DNA of 40,935 nt, from NCBI GenBank assembly GCA_002437585.1, contig DJQM01000014.1, positions 6,218 to 47,152 on the forward strand, written 5' to 3'. The stretch comes from Clostridiales bacterium UBA6386 (GTDB lineage Bacteria; Bacillota; Clostridia; Oscillospirales; Oscillospiraceae). Each line of letters starts with the position of its first letter. Within the stretch, counting starts at the first letter, position 1. The position numbers and the translations under genes are program-made. Below are positions 8,056 through 16,289 of the stretch, in pieces. Under the pieces are notes generated by a model, which worked only from the letters and a program-made list of their open reading frames with translations, did not search any database and was not told the origin of the DNA.

Positions 8056-8970
8056 ATGAAAGAAAAGACAATTTATGCCCTGGGCTTTTTTGACGGGGTT
8101 CATATCGGCCACGCCGCGCTGCTGAAGGCGGGCCGGGAGCTGGCCGCCGAGGCCCGGTGCCGCATGGGCGTCATTACCTTCGGAGTGCATCCGGACGCAC
8201 TGGTGCTGGGGCAGGCGCCCCGGCTCATCAATACCCAGGCCGACCGGGAGCGGCTTCTTCGGGAGAACTTCGGGGCGGAAACCGTGGTCACTCTGCCTTT
8301 TGACGAGAAAATGCATGATTGCCCCTGGCGGGATTTTCTGGATATGCTCCGCCGGGACTACGGAGCGGCGGGCTTTGTCTGCGGCGAGGACTTCCGGTTC
8401 GGCGCGCAGGGCGCGGGAAACGCCCTGCGCCTGGCGCACTACTGCCGGGGGGCGGGTCTTGCCTGGGCGGTGGTGCCGGAGCAGACCCTGAACGGTGTGC
8501 GCATTTCCAGCACCTATATCCGCGCCCGGATCGAGGACGGGGACATGGCCACGGCGGTGAAATTCCTGGGGCATCCCCAGTTGCTCACCGGGACCGTGGT
8601 GCACGGACGGCACCTGGGCAGCACTCTGGGCATTCCCACCGCCAATCTGGAGCTGCCCCGGGAGCTGGCGGTGCCCAGATTCGGAGTCTACCTGTGCCTG
8701 TGTACCGTAGACGGCAAGCACAATCCCGCCGTGACCAACGTGGGCATCCGGCCTACGGTGAGCGGCCACGGCATCACCGTGGAGCCCTGGATTCTGGACT
8801 ACCAGGGCGACCTCTACGGCAAGGAGATTCGGCTGGAATTCTACCGCTTCCTCCGGCCGGAGAGGAAATTTTCGGATCTGCAGGCTCTGAAAGCGGAAAT
8901 TCTCCGCAATGCCGACGAAACCAGAGCATATTTTAAGAACAAGGCCATTCAAAGTATGTTCATAGGATAG
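8056..8970 (+). CDS. ribF: bifunctional riboflavin kinase / FAD synthetase
   Basis: A 304-residue RibF that converts riboflavin to FMN and FAD. The N-terminal nucleotidyltransferase domain has FFDGVHIGHAALL (about 10-22) and the RISSTYIR motif; the C-terminal flavokinase domain begins near residue 175 and has GIPTANLE. It is the last gene of the operon. No FMN riboswitch precedes it, so it is expressed with truB. A new promoter for the next gene overlaps the region just after its stop. Confidence 0.96.
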   Translation: MKEKTIYALGFFDGVHIGHAALLKAGRELAAEARCRMGVITFGVHPDALVLGQAPRLINTQADRERLLRENFGAETVVTLPFDEKMHDCPWRDFLDMLRRDYGAAGFVCGEDFRFGAQGAGNALRLAHYCRGAGLAWAVVPEQTLNGVRISSTYIRARIEDGDMATAVKFLGHPQLLTGTVVHGRHLGSTLGIPTANLELPRELAVPRFGVYLCLCTVDGKHNPAVTNVGIRPTVSGHGITVEPWILDYQGDLYGKEIRLEFYRFLRPERKFSDLQALKAEILRNADETRAYFKNKAIQSMFIG

Positions 8971-8973
8971 ACC

Positions 8974-9002
8974 TTGTTTTCCGGGGAAAAAACGAGTATA
9001 AT
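8974..9002 (+). promoter_or_regulatory. promoter of the CapA-family gene
   Basis: TTGTTT (8974-8979), a 17-base spacer and TATAAT (8997-9002), 34 bases before the ATG at 9036. Confidence 0.75.
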
Positions 9003-9035
9003 ATCTTCATATTTTTCAGCAAGGGGGGAATCCGG

Positions 9036-10349
9036 ATGCCGCAGCAGGGCGATCCAATGGACAAGCGAAGACAGAAACGGGAAGCCCAGCGGGCCCGCCG
9101 CCAGGCTCAGGTACGCCGACTCCGGCTGACGGTGCTGCTGGCGGTGCTGGTGGCCGCCGGGTGCGCCTTCGGGATTTACCGGCTGACGAAGAAGGACGCC
9201 GGGGACGCTGCGCCGACCCAGGTGCAGACCGCAGCCACCACCGAGGCGCCCCGGGAGACCTCTCCCGCCCAGAAAAGCCCCATTACCACCATCCATATCC
9301 GGGCAGCCGGTGACCTGAACGTCACCGACGCGGTGGTGAACGCGGGCATTTCCGTGAATAACTATGATTTCAGTCCGGTATTCAAGGACGTGTCCGCCCT
9401 ACTCAGCGACGCTGACCTGACGGTGATGAACTTCGAGGGCAACATCTGCGGCGAGCCCTACGGCACCGCTACCACCTCCGCTCCGGCGGAGCTATTGACG
9501 GCACTGCGGGGCTGCGGCGTGGATTTGCTTCAGATGGCCAATTCCTGCGCCATCAACAACGGCCTGAACGGCCTGACGGCCACCCTGAACGCCATCCGTC
9601 AGGCGGGCATTGAGCCGGTGGGTGCCTTCGGTTCCTCCAGCGAGTTCAAGGAGTCCAAGGGCTACACCATGACGGAAATCCAGGGCATCAAGGTGGGCTT
9701 CGTGGCCTTCACCAAGGGTCTGGGCGGCCGGGGCATGCCCGCGGGCAACGAAGACCTGGTGAACCTTCTCTATGAGGACTACGCCACGGAATACAAAACC
9801 ATTGCCAAGGAGAAAATCACCTCCATTCTCAAGAGCATGGAGGCGGAGAAGCCCGATCTGGTCGTTGCCCTGCTTCACTGGGGCAGTGAGTACAACGACG
9901 ACATCAGCAAAACCCAGACCCAGATTGTGAACCTCCTGCAGAAAAACGGAGTGGATGTCATCATCGGCACCCATCCCCACACCCTTCAGACCATTGATTA
10001 CAACAAAAGCGCGGGCACATTGGTTGCCTATTCTCTGGGCGATTTCTTCGGCGATGCCTCCCGGGGTGCCACCAACTATTCCGTGATCCTGGATCTGGAG
10101 ATTACCAAGGACGCCAACGCCGGAACCACCAAGGTGACGGATTACACCCTCTATCCCATCTACACCGTCCGGGAGACGGAATGCGTGGGAAACTCCGACC
10201 GCCGGGTGGTGCGCATTGAGAAGGCCATCCAGGCCTACAACGGCAATTTCCTGGATAAGGTGACGGACAGCTGCAAGAGCAGCATGGAGTATGCGCTCCA
10301 GCGTGTGGACGAGCGGACGGCGGTGGCCAGCGACGATGACAGCAAGTAG
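9036..10349 (+). CDS. CapA-family (PGA_cap) membrane-anchored protein
   Basis: A 437-residue protein with a highly basic N-terminus, one membrane segment (about 29-48) and a short linker, then a CapA/PGA_cap metallophosphoesterase-like domain (about 85-390). Family motifs are AAGDL, MNFEGN, LLHWGSEY, IIGTHPHTLQ and YSLGDFFGD. Relatives are linked to poly-gamma-glutamate capsule synthesis, but most lone copies in Clostridia have no known role and no pgsBC genes are nearby. Cys43 in LVAAGCAF faintly resembles a lipobox, with Ala rather than Leu at -3; I favour a membrane anchor. The ATG at 9036 follows an AAGGGGGG site; ATG 9057 is possible. Confidence 0.85.
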   Translation: MPQQGDPMDKRRQKREAQRARRQAQVRRLRLTVLLAVLVAAGCAFGIYRLTKKDAGDAAPTQVQTAATTEAPRETSPAQKSPITTIHIRAAGDLNVTDAVVNAGISVNNYDFSPVFKDVSALLSDADLTVMNFEGNICGEPYGTATTSAPAELLTALRGCGVDLLQMANSCAINNGLNGLTATLNAIRQAGIEPVGAFGSSSEFKESKGYTMTEIQGIKVGFVAFTKGLGGRGMPAGNEDLVNLLYEDYATEYKTIAKEKITSILKSMEAEKPDLVVALLHWGSEYNDDISKTQTQIVNLLQKNGVDVIIGTHPHTLQTIDYNKSAGTLVAYSLGDFFGDASRGATNYSVILDLEITKDANAGTTKVTDYTLYPIYTVRETECVGNSDRRVVRIEKAIQAYNGNFLDKVTDSCKSSMEYALQRVDERTAVASDDDSK

Positions 10350-10380
10350 GGCGGATTTTCCGGAATCTGAACAGAATTTT

Positions 10381-10410
10381 GCGGGGCGGCCATCGGCCGC
10401 CCGCTTTTTT
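10381..10410 (+). terminator. intrinsic terminator after the CapA-family gene
   Basis: GGCGGCC / GGCCGCC (stem extends to 10381-10404 with one bulge) with loop ATC, followed by six T residues (10405-10410). Confidence 0.8.
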
Positions 10411-10897
10411 ACCGCTTCCGGGGACTATCGAATAACGCAATGACACCGTATCTTTCGGCCTTTTCTTTCTGATAAACCGACCGTAGCAAGCCGAAAGATT
10501 CTGACGCAGTTCGTTGGGGCGGCCGGGGGATTCTGGAGGAAACACTGGATAAATAGACAAGAGCCGTGAGCGAGAGATTTTTCGGCCAATCAAGGCAGAA
10601 AAAGTGGTGGAATACTGGATGTATTTCCCACTTTTTCTGACGAAGAGTGGGCGGAAAAGATCCGCTCACAGCCGCAGACAATTTATTCAGTGTTTCCTAA
10701 CGGGGCGGCTTTTCGGCAGCACCCCTTGCGTCGGCTTCTTCTCAAGGTTCTTGCCGAGACAAGAACCTTGCCCCCGGAGGGATCGGCACTGAAATATTTA
10801 TGGAGAGTAGAAATACACACATAGGTTTTCGTTTCGGGACGATGAGGGCATCGCCCCCTACAAGAACGATTGGACGGAAGAATTCCTTGGATTTTTC
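10411..10897. repeat. composite intergenic repeat island 2 (no gene)
   Basis: There is no gene in this spacer. Positions 10432-10536 and 10699-10861 together align with island 1 (about 110-365), split by the foldback element at 10537-10698. Hairpin CAAGGTTCTTG (10743-10753) pairs with 10760-10770. In island 1 the same stem is CAATGTTCTTG/CAAGAACATTG, a compensated change. The right edge is a member of the hairpin family ending CCCCTA (10836-10860), here with one A-C mismatch. Confidence 0.85.
10537..10698 (+). repeat. foldback element, copy 3, inserted in repeat island 2
   Basis: A 162-bp copy. Arms are GGAAACACTGGATAAAT (10538-10554) and its near-perfect inverse (10681-10697). The central hairpin is AAAGTGG (10601-10607) with CCACTTT (10628-10634), where copy 1 has AAAGCGG/CCGCTTT. 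Islands 1 and 3 carry the same flanks joined without the element (near 200/201 and 31346/31347), so empty sites are visible in the same window. Confidence 0.85.
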
Positions 10898-10926
10898 TTG
10901 CTATTTTCCCTCCTTTCGGCTATAAT
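10898..10926 (+). promoter_or_regulatory. promoter of ansA
   Basis: TTGCTA (10898-10903), 17-base spacer, TATAAT (10921-10926), 30 bases before the ATG. Confidence 0.75.
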
Positions 10927-10955
10927 ACAAAGATAAACAAGGAAGGAGCCGGTCT

Positions 10956-11951
10956 ATGGACGCCAAGAAGAAAATTCTGCTGCTGACCACCGGCGGCACC
11001 ATCGCCTCCCTGCCCGGCGGGGATGGCCTGGAGCCTCAGCGCTCGGATGTGATGGAGCGGGAGCTGAACCAGCTGCGCACCTACTATGACATTACCGTCC
11101 GGGACGTGATCTGCCTGGATTCCTCCAACATCCGGCCGGAGGAATGGCAGCTGCTGGCCAGGCATATTTTCCAGGATCGGGACGGTTTCGACGGCATTGT
11201 GGTCTCCCACGGTACGGATACCATGGCCTACACCGCCTCCGCCGTGACCTTCATGCTGCCGGGCATCGACCTGCCCGTGGTGTTCACCGGCTCCCAGCTG
11301 CCCCTGGCGGACATGCTCTCCGACGGGCCGGACAATCTGCGCACCGCCTTTGCCATGGCGGCCTCCGGCCACCCGGGGGTGTTCCTGGCCTTCGACCGGA
11401 AGGTGATGCTGGGCTGCCGGGCGGTGAAGGTACGGGCTTCCGGCTTTTCCGCCTTTGAAAGCGTCAACGCCCGCTATGCCGCTCAGGTCAGCAATCTGGG
11501 TCTGGTGGTGGATCCTCAGGTGCTTCCGCGGGAGTCCGGCCAGCCCCGGCTTTGCCCCCAGATCAGCAAGAGCGTGTTTCTTCTGAAGCTGACCCCCGGC
11601 CTGAACCCCTCCATTTTTGAGATGCTGGCGGCCATGGGCTACCGGGGCATTGTCATCGAGGCCTTCGGCCTGGGGGGCGTGAACGTGCTCCACAAGGGTC
11701 TGCGGGGCATCCGCCGGGCGGTGGAGGACGGCATCAGCGTGGTGGTCACCACCCAGTGCCTGTACGACAGCGCGAACCTGGAGGTTTACCAGGTGGGCAA
11801 TAAGCTGCTGGAGCTGGGGGTCATCCAGGGTCGGGATATGACCACCGAGGCCGCCATGACCAAGCTCATGTGGGCCATCGGCCAGGGCATGAGCCAGACG
11901 GAAATCGGAGAACTGTTCCAAAAGAACCTGGCAGGTGAAGTGACTGCCTGA
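10956..11951 (+). CDS. ansA: L-asparaginase, type I
   Basis: A 331-residue asparaginase that hydrolyses asparagine to aspartate and ammonia. The first active-site motif TTGGTIAS contains the nucleophilic Thr15; the second is VVSHGTDTMAYTAS (Thr-Asp pair). The C-terminal GRDMTTEAAMTKLMWAIGQG is typical. No signal peptide is present, so the enzyme is cytoplasmic. An AAGGAG site precedes the ATG. The pyrophosphatase gene follows 26 bases downstream, probably cotranscribed. Confidence 0.93.
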   Translation: MDAKKKILLLTTGGTIASLPGGDGLEPQRSDVMERELNQLRTYYDITVRDVICLDSSNIRPEEWQLLARHIFQDRDGFDGIVVSHGTDTMAYTASAVTFMLPGIDLPVVFTGSQLPLADMLSDGPDNLRTAFAMAASGHPGVFLAFDRKVMLGCRAVKVRASGFSAFESVNARYAAQVSNLGLVVDPQVLPRESGQPRLCPQISKSVFLLKLTPGLNPSIFEMLAAMGYRGIVIEAFGLGGVNVLHKGLRGIRRAVEDGISVVVTTQCLYDSANLEVYQVGNKLLELGVIQGRDMTTEAAMTKLMWAIGQGMSQTEIGELFQKNLAGEVTA

Positions 11952-11977
11952 TACCGAACAGATACGGAGGTGCTTAT

Positions 11978-13591
11978 ATGGATCCCATCTATGTAACCGG
12001 ACACCGGAACCCGGACACTGACTCCATTGTGGCGGCCATTGCCTATGCCGCCCTGCGCAACGCCTGCGGCGACCGGGAATACGAGGCCGCCTGCCTGGGG
12101 CCGGTTTCCGAGGAAACCCAGAACGTGCTGAACTGCTTCGGCTTCCAGGCTCCCAACCGGATCACAAATCTGTACAACCAGGTTCGTGACCTGGACTTCG
12201 ACACCCCGCCCATCTTAAGCACCGGGGTGTCCGTGGGTCTGGCCTGGGACGAGTTCGCGGCCTACCCGGCCATTGCCGCGGTACCCGTGGCCAACGAAGA
12301 CGGCACCCTGTATGGCATCCTCTCCCGGACGGACATCGCCGGCTACAACATGTCCGGCATTACCTCCGGTATGCTGGAGCAGGTGCCGCTGTTTAACCTT
12401 CTGTCCGTGCTGGAGGGAAAGATTCTCAACGAGGCCGGAGAAAACACGGACACCATCACCGGCGAGGTGGTCATCGCCCTGCCCCAGAGCCAGGAGAATC
12501 TGCTGTTCCAGAAGAAGGAGTCCATTGTGCTCTGCGGCCATCAGCCGGACATGATGCGAAGGGCTTTGGAAATGAACGTCAGCTGCCTGGTGCTGTGTCA
12601 AAGCTCCCTGCCTGTGGAATTGCGGGATTTCCCCACGGAAACGGTGATTATTTCCACGCCCTTTGACGCCTACCGGGCCAGCCGCCTGCTGTTCCAGTCC
12701 ACCCCGGTCGGGCGCATCTGCAAGACCCGGGAGCTCATCGGCTTTCACCTGAACGACCGGGTGGACGATGTGCGGGAGGTGGTGCTCAAGTACCGTCATC
12801 CCAGCTACCCCATCCTGGACGGCAAGGAAAAAGTCGTGGGTATTCTGACCCGGTATCATCTGCTGCGCCCCCGGCGCAAGCGGGTGGTGCTGGTGGATCA
12901 CAACGAGGCCTCCCAGTCCGTTCTGGGTCTTGACCAGGCGGAGATCCTGGAGATCATCGACCACCACCGGCTGGCGGACGTCCAGACCAACAACCCCATT
13001 TATGTGCGCAACGAGCCGGTAGGCTCCACCAATACCATCATTGCCAGCATGTTTCAGGATCGGGGCCTCATGCCCTCGGCGGGGCTGGCGGGGATGATGG
13101 CGGCGGCCATTCTGTCGGACACCCTGATGTTCAAGTCCCCCACCTGCACCCAGCGGGATATCCGCACGGCGGAGCGGATGGCTCGGATCGCCAACGTGTC
13201 CTTAGACGAGCTGGGAAAGATGCTTTTCTCCGGGGCGGTGGATCACAAGAGCGTGGAGGAAATGCTCTTTACCGACTACAAGGAATTCCATGTGGCGGGT
13301 CACTCCCTGGCGGTGGCTCAGCTGACCTGCGTGGATTCCGGCGGCGTGCTGGACAGAAAGGACGAGATCCTCCAGCGGATGCGCCGGCACAAGGAGGAAA
13401 AGGGCTTCGACCTGGTGCTGCTCATGGCTACCGATGTGCTCAAGGAAGGCACCCAGATTCTGTATGCAGGCGACGACGAGTCCATCCGTCAGGCCTTCAA
13501 CGTGACGCCAAAGGAGAATACCGCCTTCCTGCCTCGGATCATGAGCCGGAAAAAGCAGGTCATTCCTATGCTTTCTGATCTGTGGACATAA
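11978..13591 (+). CDS. ppaC: manganese-dependent inorganic pyrophosphatase with CBS and DRTGG domains
   Basis: A 537-residue family II pyrophosphatase. The DHH domain is split by a regulatory insert: GHRNPDTDS (His9, Asp13, Asp15) lies at the N-terminus, a CBS repeat at about 70-130, a DRTGG-like domain at about 140-240 and a second CBS at about 245-295, and then the DHH domain resumes with VDHNEASQSV and IIDHHRLADV. The C-terminal DHHA2 domain ends near 537. Characterised CBS-pyrophosphatases of this layout are regulated by adenine nucleotides, and DRTGG-containing forms also by diadenosine polyphosphates; such control here is inferred. GGAGG precedes the ATG. Confidence 0.93.
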   Translation: MDPIYVTGHRNPDTDSIVAAIAYAALRNACGDREYEAACLGPVSEETQNVLNCFGFQAPNRITNLYNQVRDLDFDTPPILSTGVSVGLAWDEFAAYPAIAAVPVANEDGTLYGILSRTDIAGYNMSGITSGMLEQVPLFNLLSVLEGKILNEAGENTDTITGEVVIALPQSQENLLFQKKESIVLCGHQPDMMRRALEMNVSCLVLCQSSLPVELRDFPTETVIISTPFDAYRASRLLFQSTPVGRICKTRELIGFHLNDRVDDVREVVLKYRHPSYPILDGKEKVVGILTRYHLLRPRRKRVVLVDHNEASQSVLGLDQAEILEIIDHHRLADVQTNNPIYVRNEPVGSTNTIIASMFQDRGLMPSAGLAGMMAAAILSDTLMFKSPTCTQRDIRTAERMARIANVSLDELGKMLFSGAVDHKSVEEMLFTDYKEFHVAGHSLAVAQLTCVDSGGVLDRKDEILQRMRRHKEEKGFDLVLLMATDVLKEGTQILYAGDDESIRQAFNVTPKENTAFLPRIMSRKKQVIPMLSDLWT

Positions 13592-13716
13592 CTGGAATAG
13601 AATATGTAGGGGCGGCCATTGGCCGCCCGGTGCTCCCCTTGCGTAAAGGGGGGTGGCACGGCGTAGCCGTGACGGACGAGGGTAAAACTAATTTTTGCAA
13701 TCTCTCGAACAATACA

Positions 13717-13811
13717 TGTCATTGCGAACCAGTGGTGCTCCGCGCAGCGAATCAAAATAACAATGACTGCCAGTGGCAGTCATACCTTAGTGTAACGCAG
13801 ACTGGTGTGGC
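13717..13811 (+). repeat. expanded ACCAGT-family module
   Basis: TGTCATTGCGAACCAGT and ACTGGTGTGGC, normally separated by a 4-8 base loop, are here separated by about 70 bases. Those bases contain GGTGCTCCGC and a CTGCCA/TGGCAG hairpin. The same expanded form is at 20815-20915, and its inner part recurs inverted at about 24744-24795. Confidence 0.75.
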
Positions 13812-13878
13812 CCCTTCCAGGGATTCCCTCCGGTCACAATCCCCCGGTCATTCCGGAAGCTCTCAAGAGAATCCGTAG

Positions 13879-13900
13879 GGGTCGATGCCCTCATCGACCC
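13879..13900. repeat. CGATG hairpin (T-A variant)
   Basis: GGGTCGATG (13879-13887), loop CCCT, CATCGACCC (13892-13900), preceded by GTAG. It is one of at least six intact copies of a hairpin family and faces the inverted copy at 13930. Confidence 0.8.
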
Positions 13901-13929
13901 GTAACATACCGTTTAGACAGCGCACGGAC

Positions 13930-13951
13930 GGGACGATGAGGGCATCGTCCC
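13930..13951. repeat. CGATG hairpin (A-T variant, inverted)
   Basis: GGGACGATG (13930-13938), loop AGGG, CATCGTCCC (13943-13951), followed by CCTAC. It forms an inverted pair with 13879-13900. Confidence 0.8.
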
Positions 13952-14025
13952 CTACAGACTTCATGGATTTGCGCTCACAAAATCAAAGGAAATCAGAATT
14001 CTCTATTTCATTTTCCGGAAATGTA

Positions 14026-14034
14026 TGATAAAAT
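14026..14034 (+). promoter_or_regulatory. possible extended -10 promoter of holB
   Basis: TGaTAAAAT (14026-14034) is an extended -10 element; no good -35 is visible at the proper distance. It lies 27 bases before the holB start in an AT-rich stretch. Confidence 0.4.
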
Positions 14035-14060
14035 GATAAATCGGAAAGGGAGGGAAGGCC

Positions 14061-15020
14061 ATGGGCTTTGAGACGCTTCTGGGAAACCGGCAGCTGAAGG
14101 AAAACTTAAAAGAAAGCCTGCACAAAGGCCACATCTCCCACTGCTATCTCATCACCGGCCCGGAAGGGTCCGGCAAGCGTACCCTGGCCAGGCTCCTGGC
14201 GCAGGCAATTCTGTGCCAGGGCGCGGACAAGCCCTGCGGGGTCTGCACCCCCTGCCGGAAAATCCTGGACGGCAATCACCCGGACTACATCCTGGTGGAC
14301 GATCCGGAGAAGAAGACCGTTCCCGTGGAGCTGATCCGGCAGGCCAGAGCCGATATGTTCGTCCAGCCCAACGAATCCGACCACAAAATTTACCAGTTTC
14401 CTCGTGCCCAGGATATGGGCATTCCCGGCCAGAACGCTCTGCTGAAGGTTCTGGAGGAGCCGCCCAGCTACGGGGTTTTCCTCCTGATCGCGGACAATCC
14501 GGATAAGCTGCTTCCCACTGTCCGCTCCCGGTGTACGGAGCTGAAATTGCAGGCTCTTCCGGCGGACATTCTGGAGTCTCAGCTGGAAAGGGACTTTCCC
14601 AAGGCATCCCGGGAGGACATCGCCGCGGCAATCTCCCGCAGCGGCGGCTTTCTGGGTCAGGCGAAGAGTTTGCTCGAAAGCGGCGAGGGGGTCAGCCCCC
14701 AGACCCAGGCCTTTGCCCAGGCCTACGGGGAGGGGGATGCTCTGGGTCTGACATTGCTGCTGACCCCCATGGAAAAGGGAAAGCGGGACGCCCTGTCGGA
14801 AATTCTGAACCAGTGGCTGACTTTGCTGGAAAACGCGCTGATGAGCCGCTGCGGCGCGGACACCGTGTCCCCCCTTGCCCGGGCACTTGCCCGGAAAAGG
14901 ACGGCGGCGGAGCTTCACAGCGGCATTCTGGCTTTGAAAAAGGCTCTGGACTACACCATGAGCAATGTTTCCCCGGCGGCGGTCTGCGGCTGGCTGACCT
15001 GGGAACTTCGGAAACGCTGA
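14061..15020 (+). CDS. holB: DNA polymerase III delta' subunit
   Basis: A 319-residue clamp-loader subunit. Walker A-like GPEGSGKRT starts at residue 33. A zinc module with Cys52, Cys59, Cys62 and Cys65 (CGVCTPC) follows, as in gamma/tau and delta' proteins. The sensor segment GQNALLKVLEEPPSYGVFLLIAD and the SRC motif (RSRCTEL) are clear. It works with HolA and DnaX to load the beta clamp. It starts after AGGGAGGG. holB-ricT is a conserved Firmicutes pair; ricT follows after 39 bases. Confidence 0.94.
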   Translation: MGFETLLGNRQLKENLKESLHKGHISHCYLITGPEGSGKRTLARLLAQAILCQGADKPCGVCTPCRKILDGNHPDYILVDDPEKKTVPVELIRQARADMFVQPNESDHKIYQFPRAQDMGIPGQNALLKVLEEPPSYGVFLLIADNPDKLLPTVRSRCTELKLQALPADILESQLERDFPKASREDIAAAISRSGGFLGQAKSLLESGEGVSPQTQAFAQAYGEGDALGLTLLLTPMEKGKRDALSEILNQWLTLLENALMSRCGADTVSPLARALARKRTAAELHSGILALKKALDYTMSNVSPAAVCGWLTWELRKR

Positions 15021-15059
15021 GGGAATGGACGGCGTTTCCTTACGATAAAAGGAGACAAT

Positions 15060-16289
15060 ATGGAACAGGAAATGAAGGTTTCGCCGGAGCAGAACGTGGA
15101 GGTCGTGGACATCCAGTTCCGCCCCGGGCAGAAAGTTTACTATTTTGACCCCAACGGTCTGGCTTTCCAGACCGGGGATCACGTCATCATCGACACCGCC
15201 CGGGGGGCGGAGTACGGCGTCTGCGCCGGAAGCAACCACAAAATCGCCCAGAAGGACGTGGTGGCTCCTCTGCGTAAGGTCTTGCGCAAGGCCACTGCCC
15301 AGGATGAAAGAATCGCCGCGGACAACCGGGTCAAGGAAAAGCGAGCCTACGACGTGTGCCTGGACAGGATTTCCGCCCATGGGCTGGACATGCAGCTGGT
15401 GTCGGCGGAGGTGGCCTTCGACGGCAGCAAAATTCTCTTCTATTTCACCGCCGACGAGCGGGTGGACTTCCGGGAGCTGGTGAAGAATCTGGCCTCGGTT
15501 TTCCACACCCGCATTGAGCTCCGGCAGATCGGTGTCCGGGACAAGGCCAAGATGGTGGGAGGCCTGGGTATCTGCGGCAGACCCTTCTGCTGCGCCAGCT
15601 TTCTGGACGATTTCCAGCCGGTTTCCATCAAAATGGCCAAAACCCAGAACCTTTCTCTCAATCCCACCAAAATTTCCGGCACCTGCGGACGGCTCATGTG
15701 CTGCCTGAAATACGAGCAGGACGCCTATGAGGATCTGATCCGCACCAGCCCCAAGCTGGAGTCCTTCGTGGACACCCCGGAGGGTCGGGGTACGGTGGTG
15801 GAGCTGGATCTGCTGCGCCAGCGGGTGAAGGTGCGCATGGAGGAAAATCCGGAGACGGTCAGCGTCTTCCCCAATGCCGACATCGCGGTGCTGCGAAACG
15901 GCAAGGCCAGAAAGAACGACCCGCCCATTCCGGCGGATCTGGCACCCATTTCCGGCAACGGCAAGCGGGCACCCCGACCCAAGGAGCCTGAGCAGCCCAT
16001 GATGCTGGAGCCCATCCGCTTCCGCTACCGCACGGAGTCGGTGGTTTCCGAGGAGCCTGCCGGGCAGCCGGAGATGAGGTTCCCGGAGGAGACTCCCAGA
16101 TCCAATAGCCGCCGCCGCAGACAGGACGGCTCCCGTCCGGAGCGTCAGGAGCGGCAGCAGCCCAAGGGGGCGGCTCCGGCGGAGGAGCAGGAGACCGGCG
16201 AGCGAAAGCCCCGCCGCCGTCCCAATTATCGCCGCCGCCGTGGCGGCAGAGGAAACGGCCAGGGGTCGAAGGAGACGGAAGACAGATGA
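15060..16289 (+). CDS. ricT: RicT (YaaT), PSP1-domain regulatory iron-sulfur protein
   Basis: A 409-residue PSP1-family protein, well above the roughly 275 residues usual in Bacillus. The conserved part (1-280) has both cysteine clusters: CGRPFCC (Cys172, 177, 178) and CGRLMCC (Cys209, 214, 215). In B. subtilis RicT joins RicA and RicF in an iron-sulfur complex that directs RNase Y processing. The last 130 residues (about 280-409) are a predicted disordered tail rich in Pro, Glu and Arg, ending in Arg clusters and an RGG-like stretch (RRRRGGRGNGQG). That tail looks RNA-binding (inference). Its position after holB is standard. Its stop overlaps the next start (ATGA). Confidence 0.92.
   Translation: MEQEMKVSPEQNVEVVDIQFRPGQKVYYFDPNGLAFQTGDHVIIDTARGAEYGVCAGSNHKIAQKDVVAPLRKVLRKATAQDERIAADNRVKEKRAYDVCLDRISAHGLDMQLVSAEVAFDGSKILFYFTADERVDFRELVKNLASVFHTRIELRQIGVRDKAKMVGGLGICGRPFCCASFLDDFQPVSIKMAKTQNLSLNPTKISGTCGRLMCCLKYEQDAYEDLIRTSPKLESFVDTPEGRGTVVELDLLRQRVKVRMEENPETVSVFPNADIAVLRNGKARKNDPPIPADLAPISGNGKRAPRPKEPEQPMMLEPIRFRYRTESVVSEEPAGQPEMRFPEETPRSNSRRRRQDGSRPERQERQQPKGAAPAEEQETGERKPRRRPNYRRRRGGRGNGQGSKETEDR

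Larger units (their letters stand above)
13592..14023. repeat. repeat-rich spacer between ppaC and holB (no gene)
   Basis: There is no gene here. It holds, in order: a GGGCGGCC/GGCCGCCC hairpin (about 13609-13628), a module with CACGGC-gta-GCCGTG (13657-13671) shared with 38503-38517, an expanded ACCAGT-family module (13717-13811), and an inverted pair of CGATG hairpins (13879-13900 and 13930-13951). No T-run terminator follows ppaC. Confidence 0.8.

Noticed and set aside
9036..9180. CapA-family protein as a lipoprotein
   Set aside because: Cys43 follows VAAG, with Ala at the position usually Leu/Val, and the preceding basic region is very long. A membrane anchor is the simpler reading.
13582..13878. 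Plus-strand frame after ppaC
   Set aside because: Composed of repeat modules found elsewhere in other frames; no coding signal.
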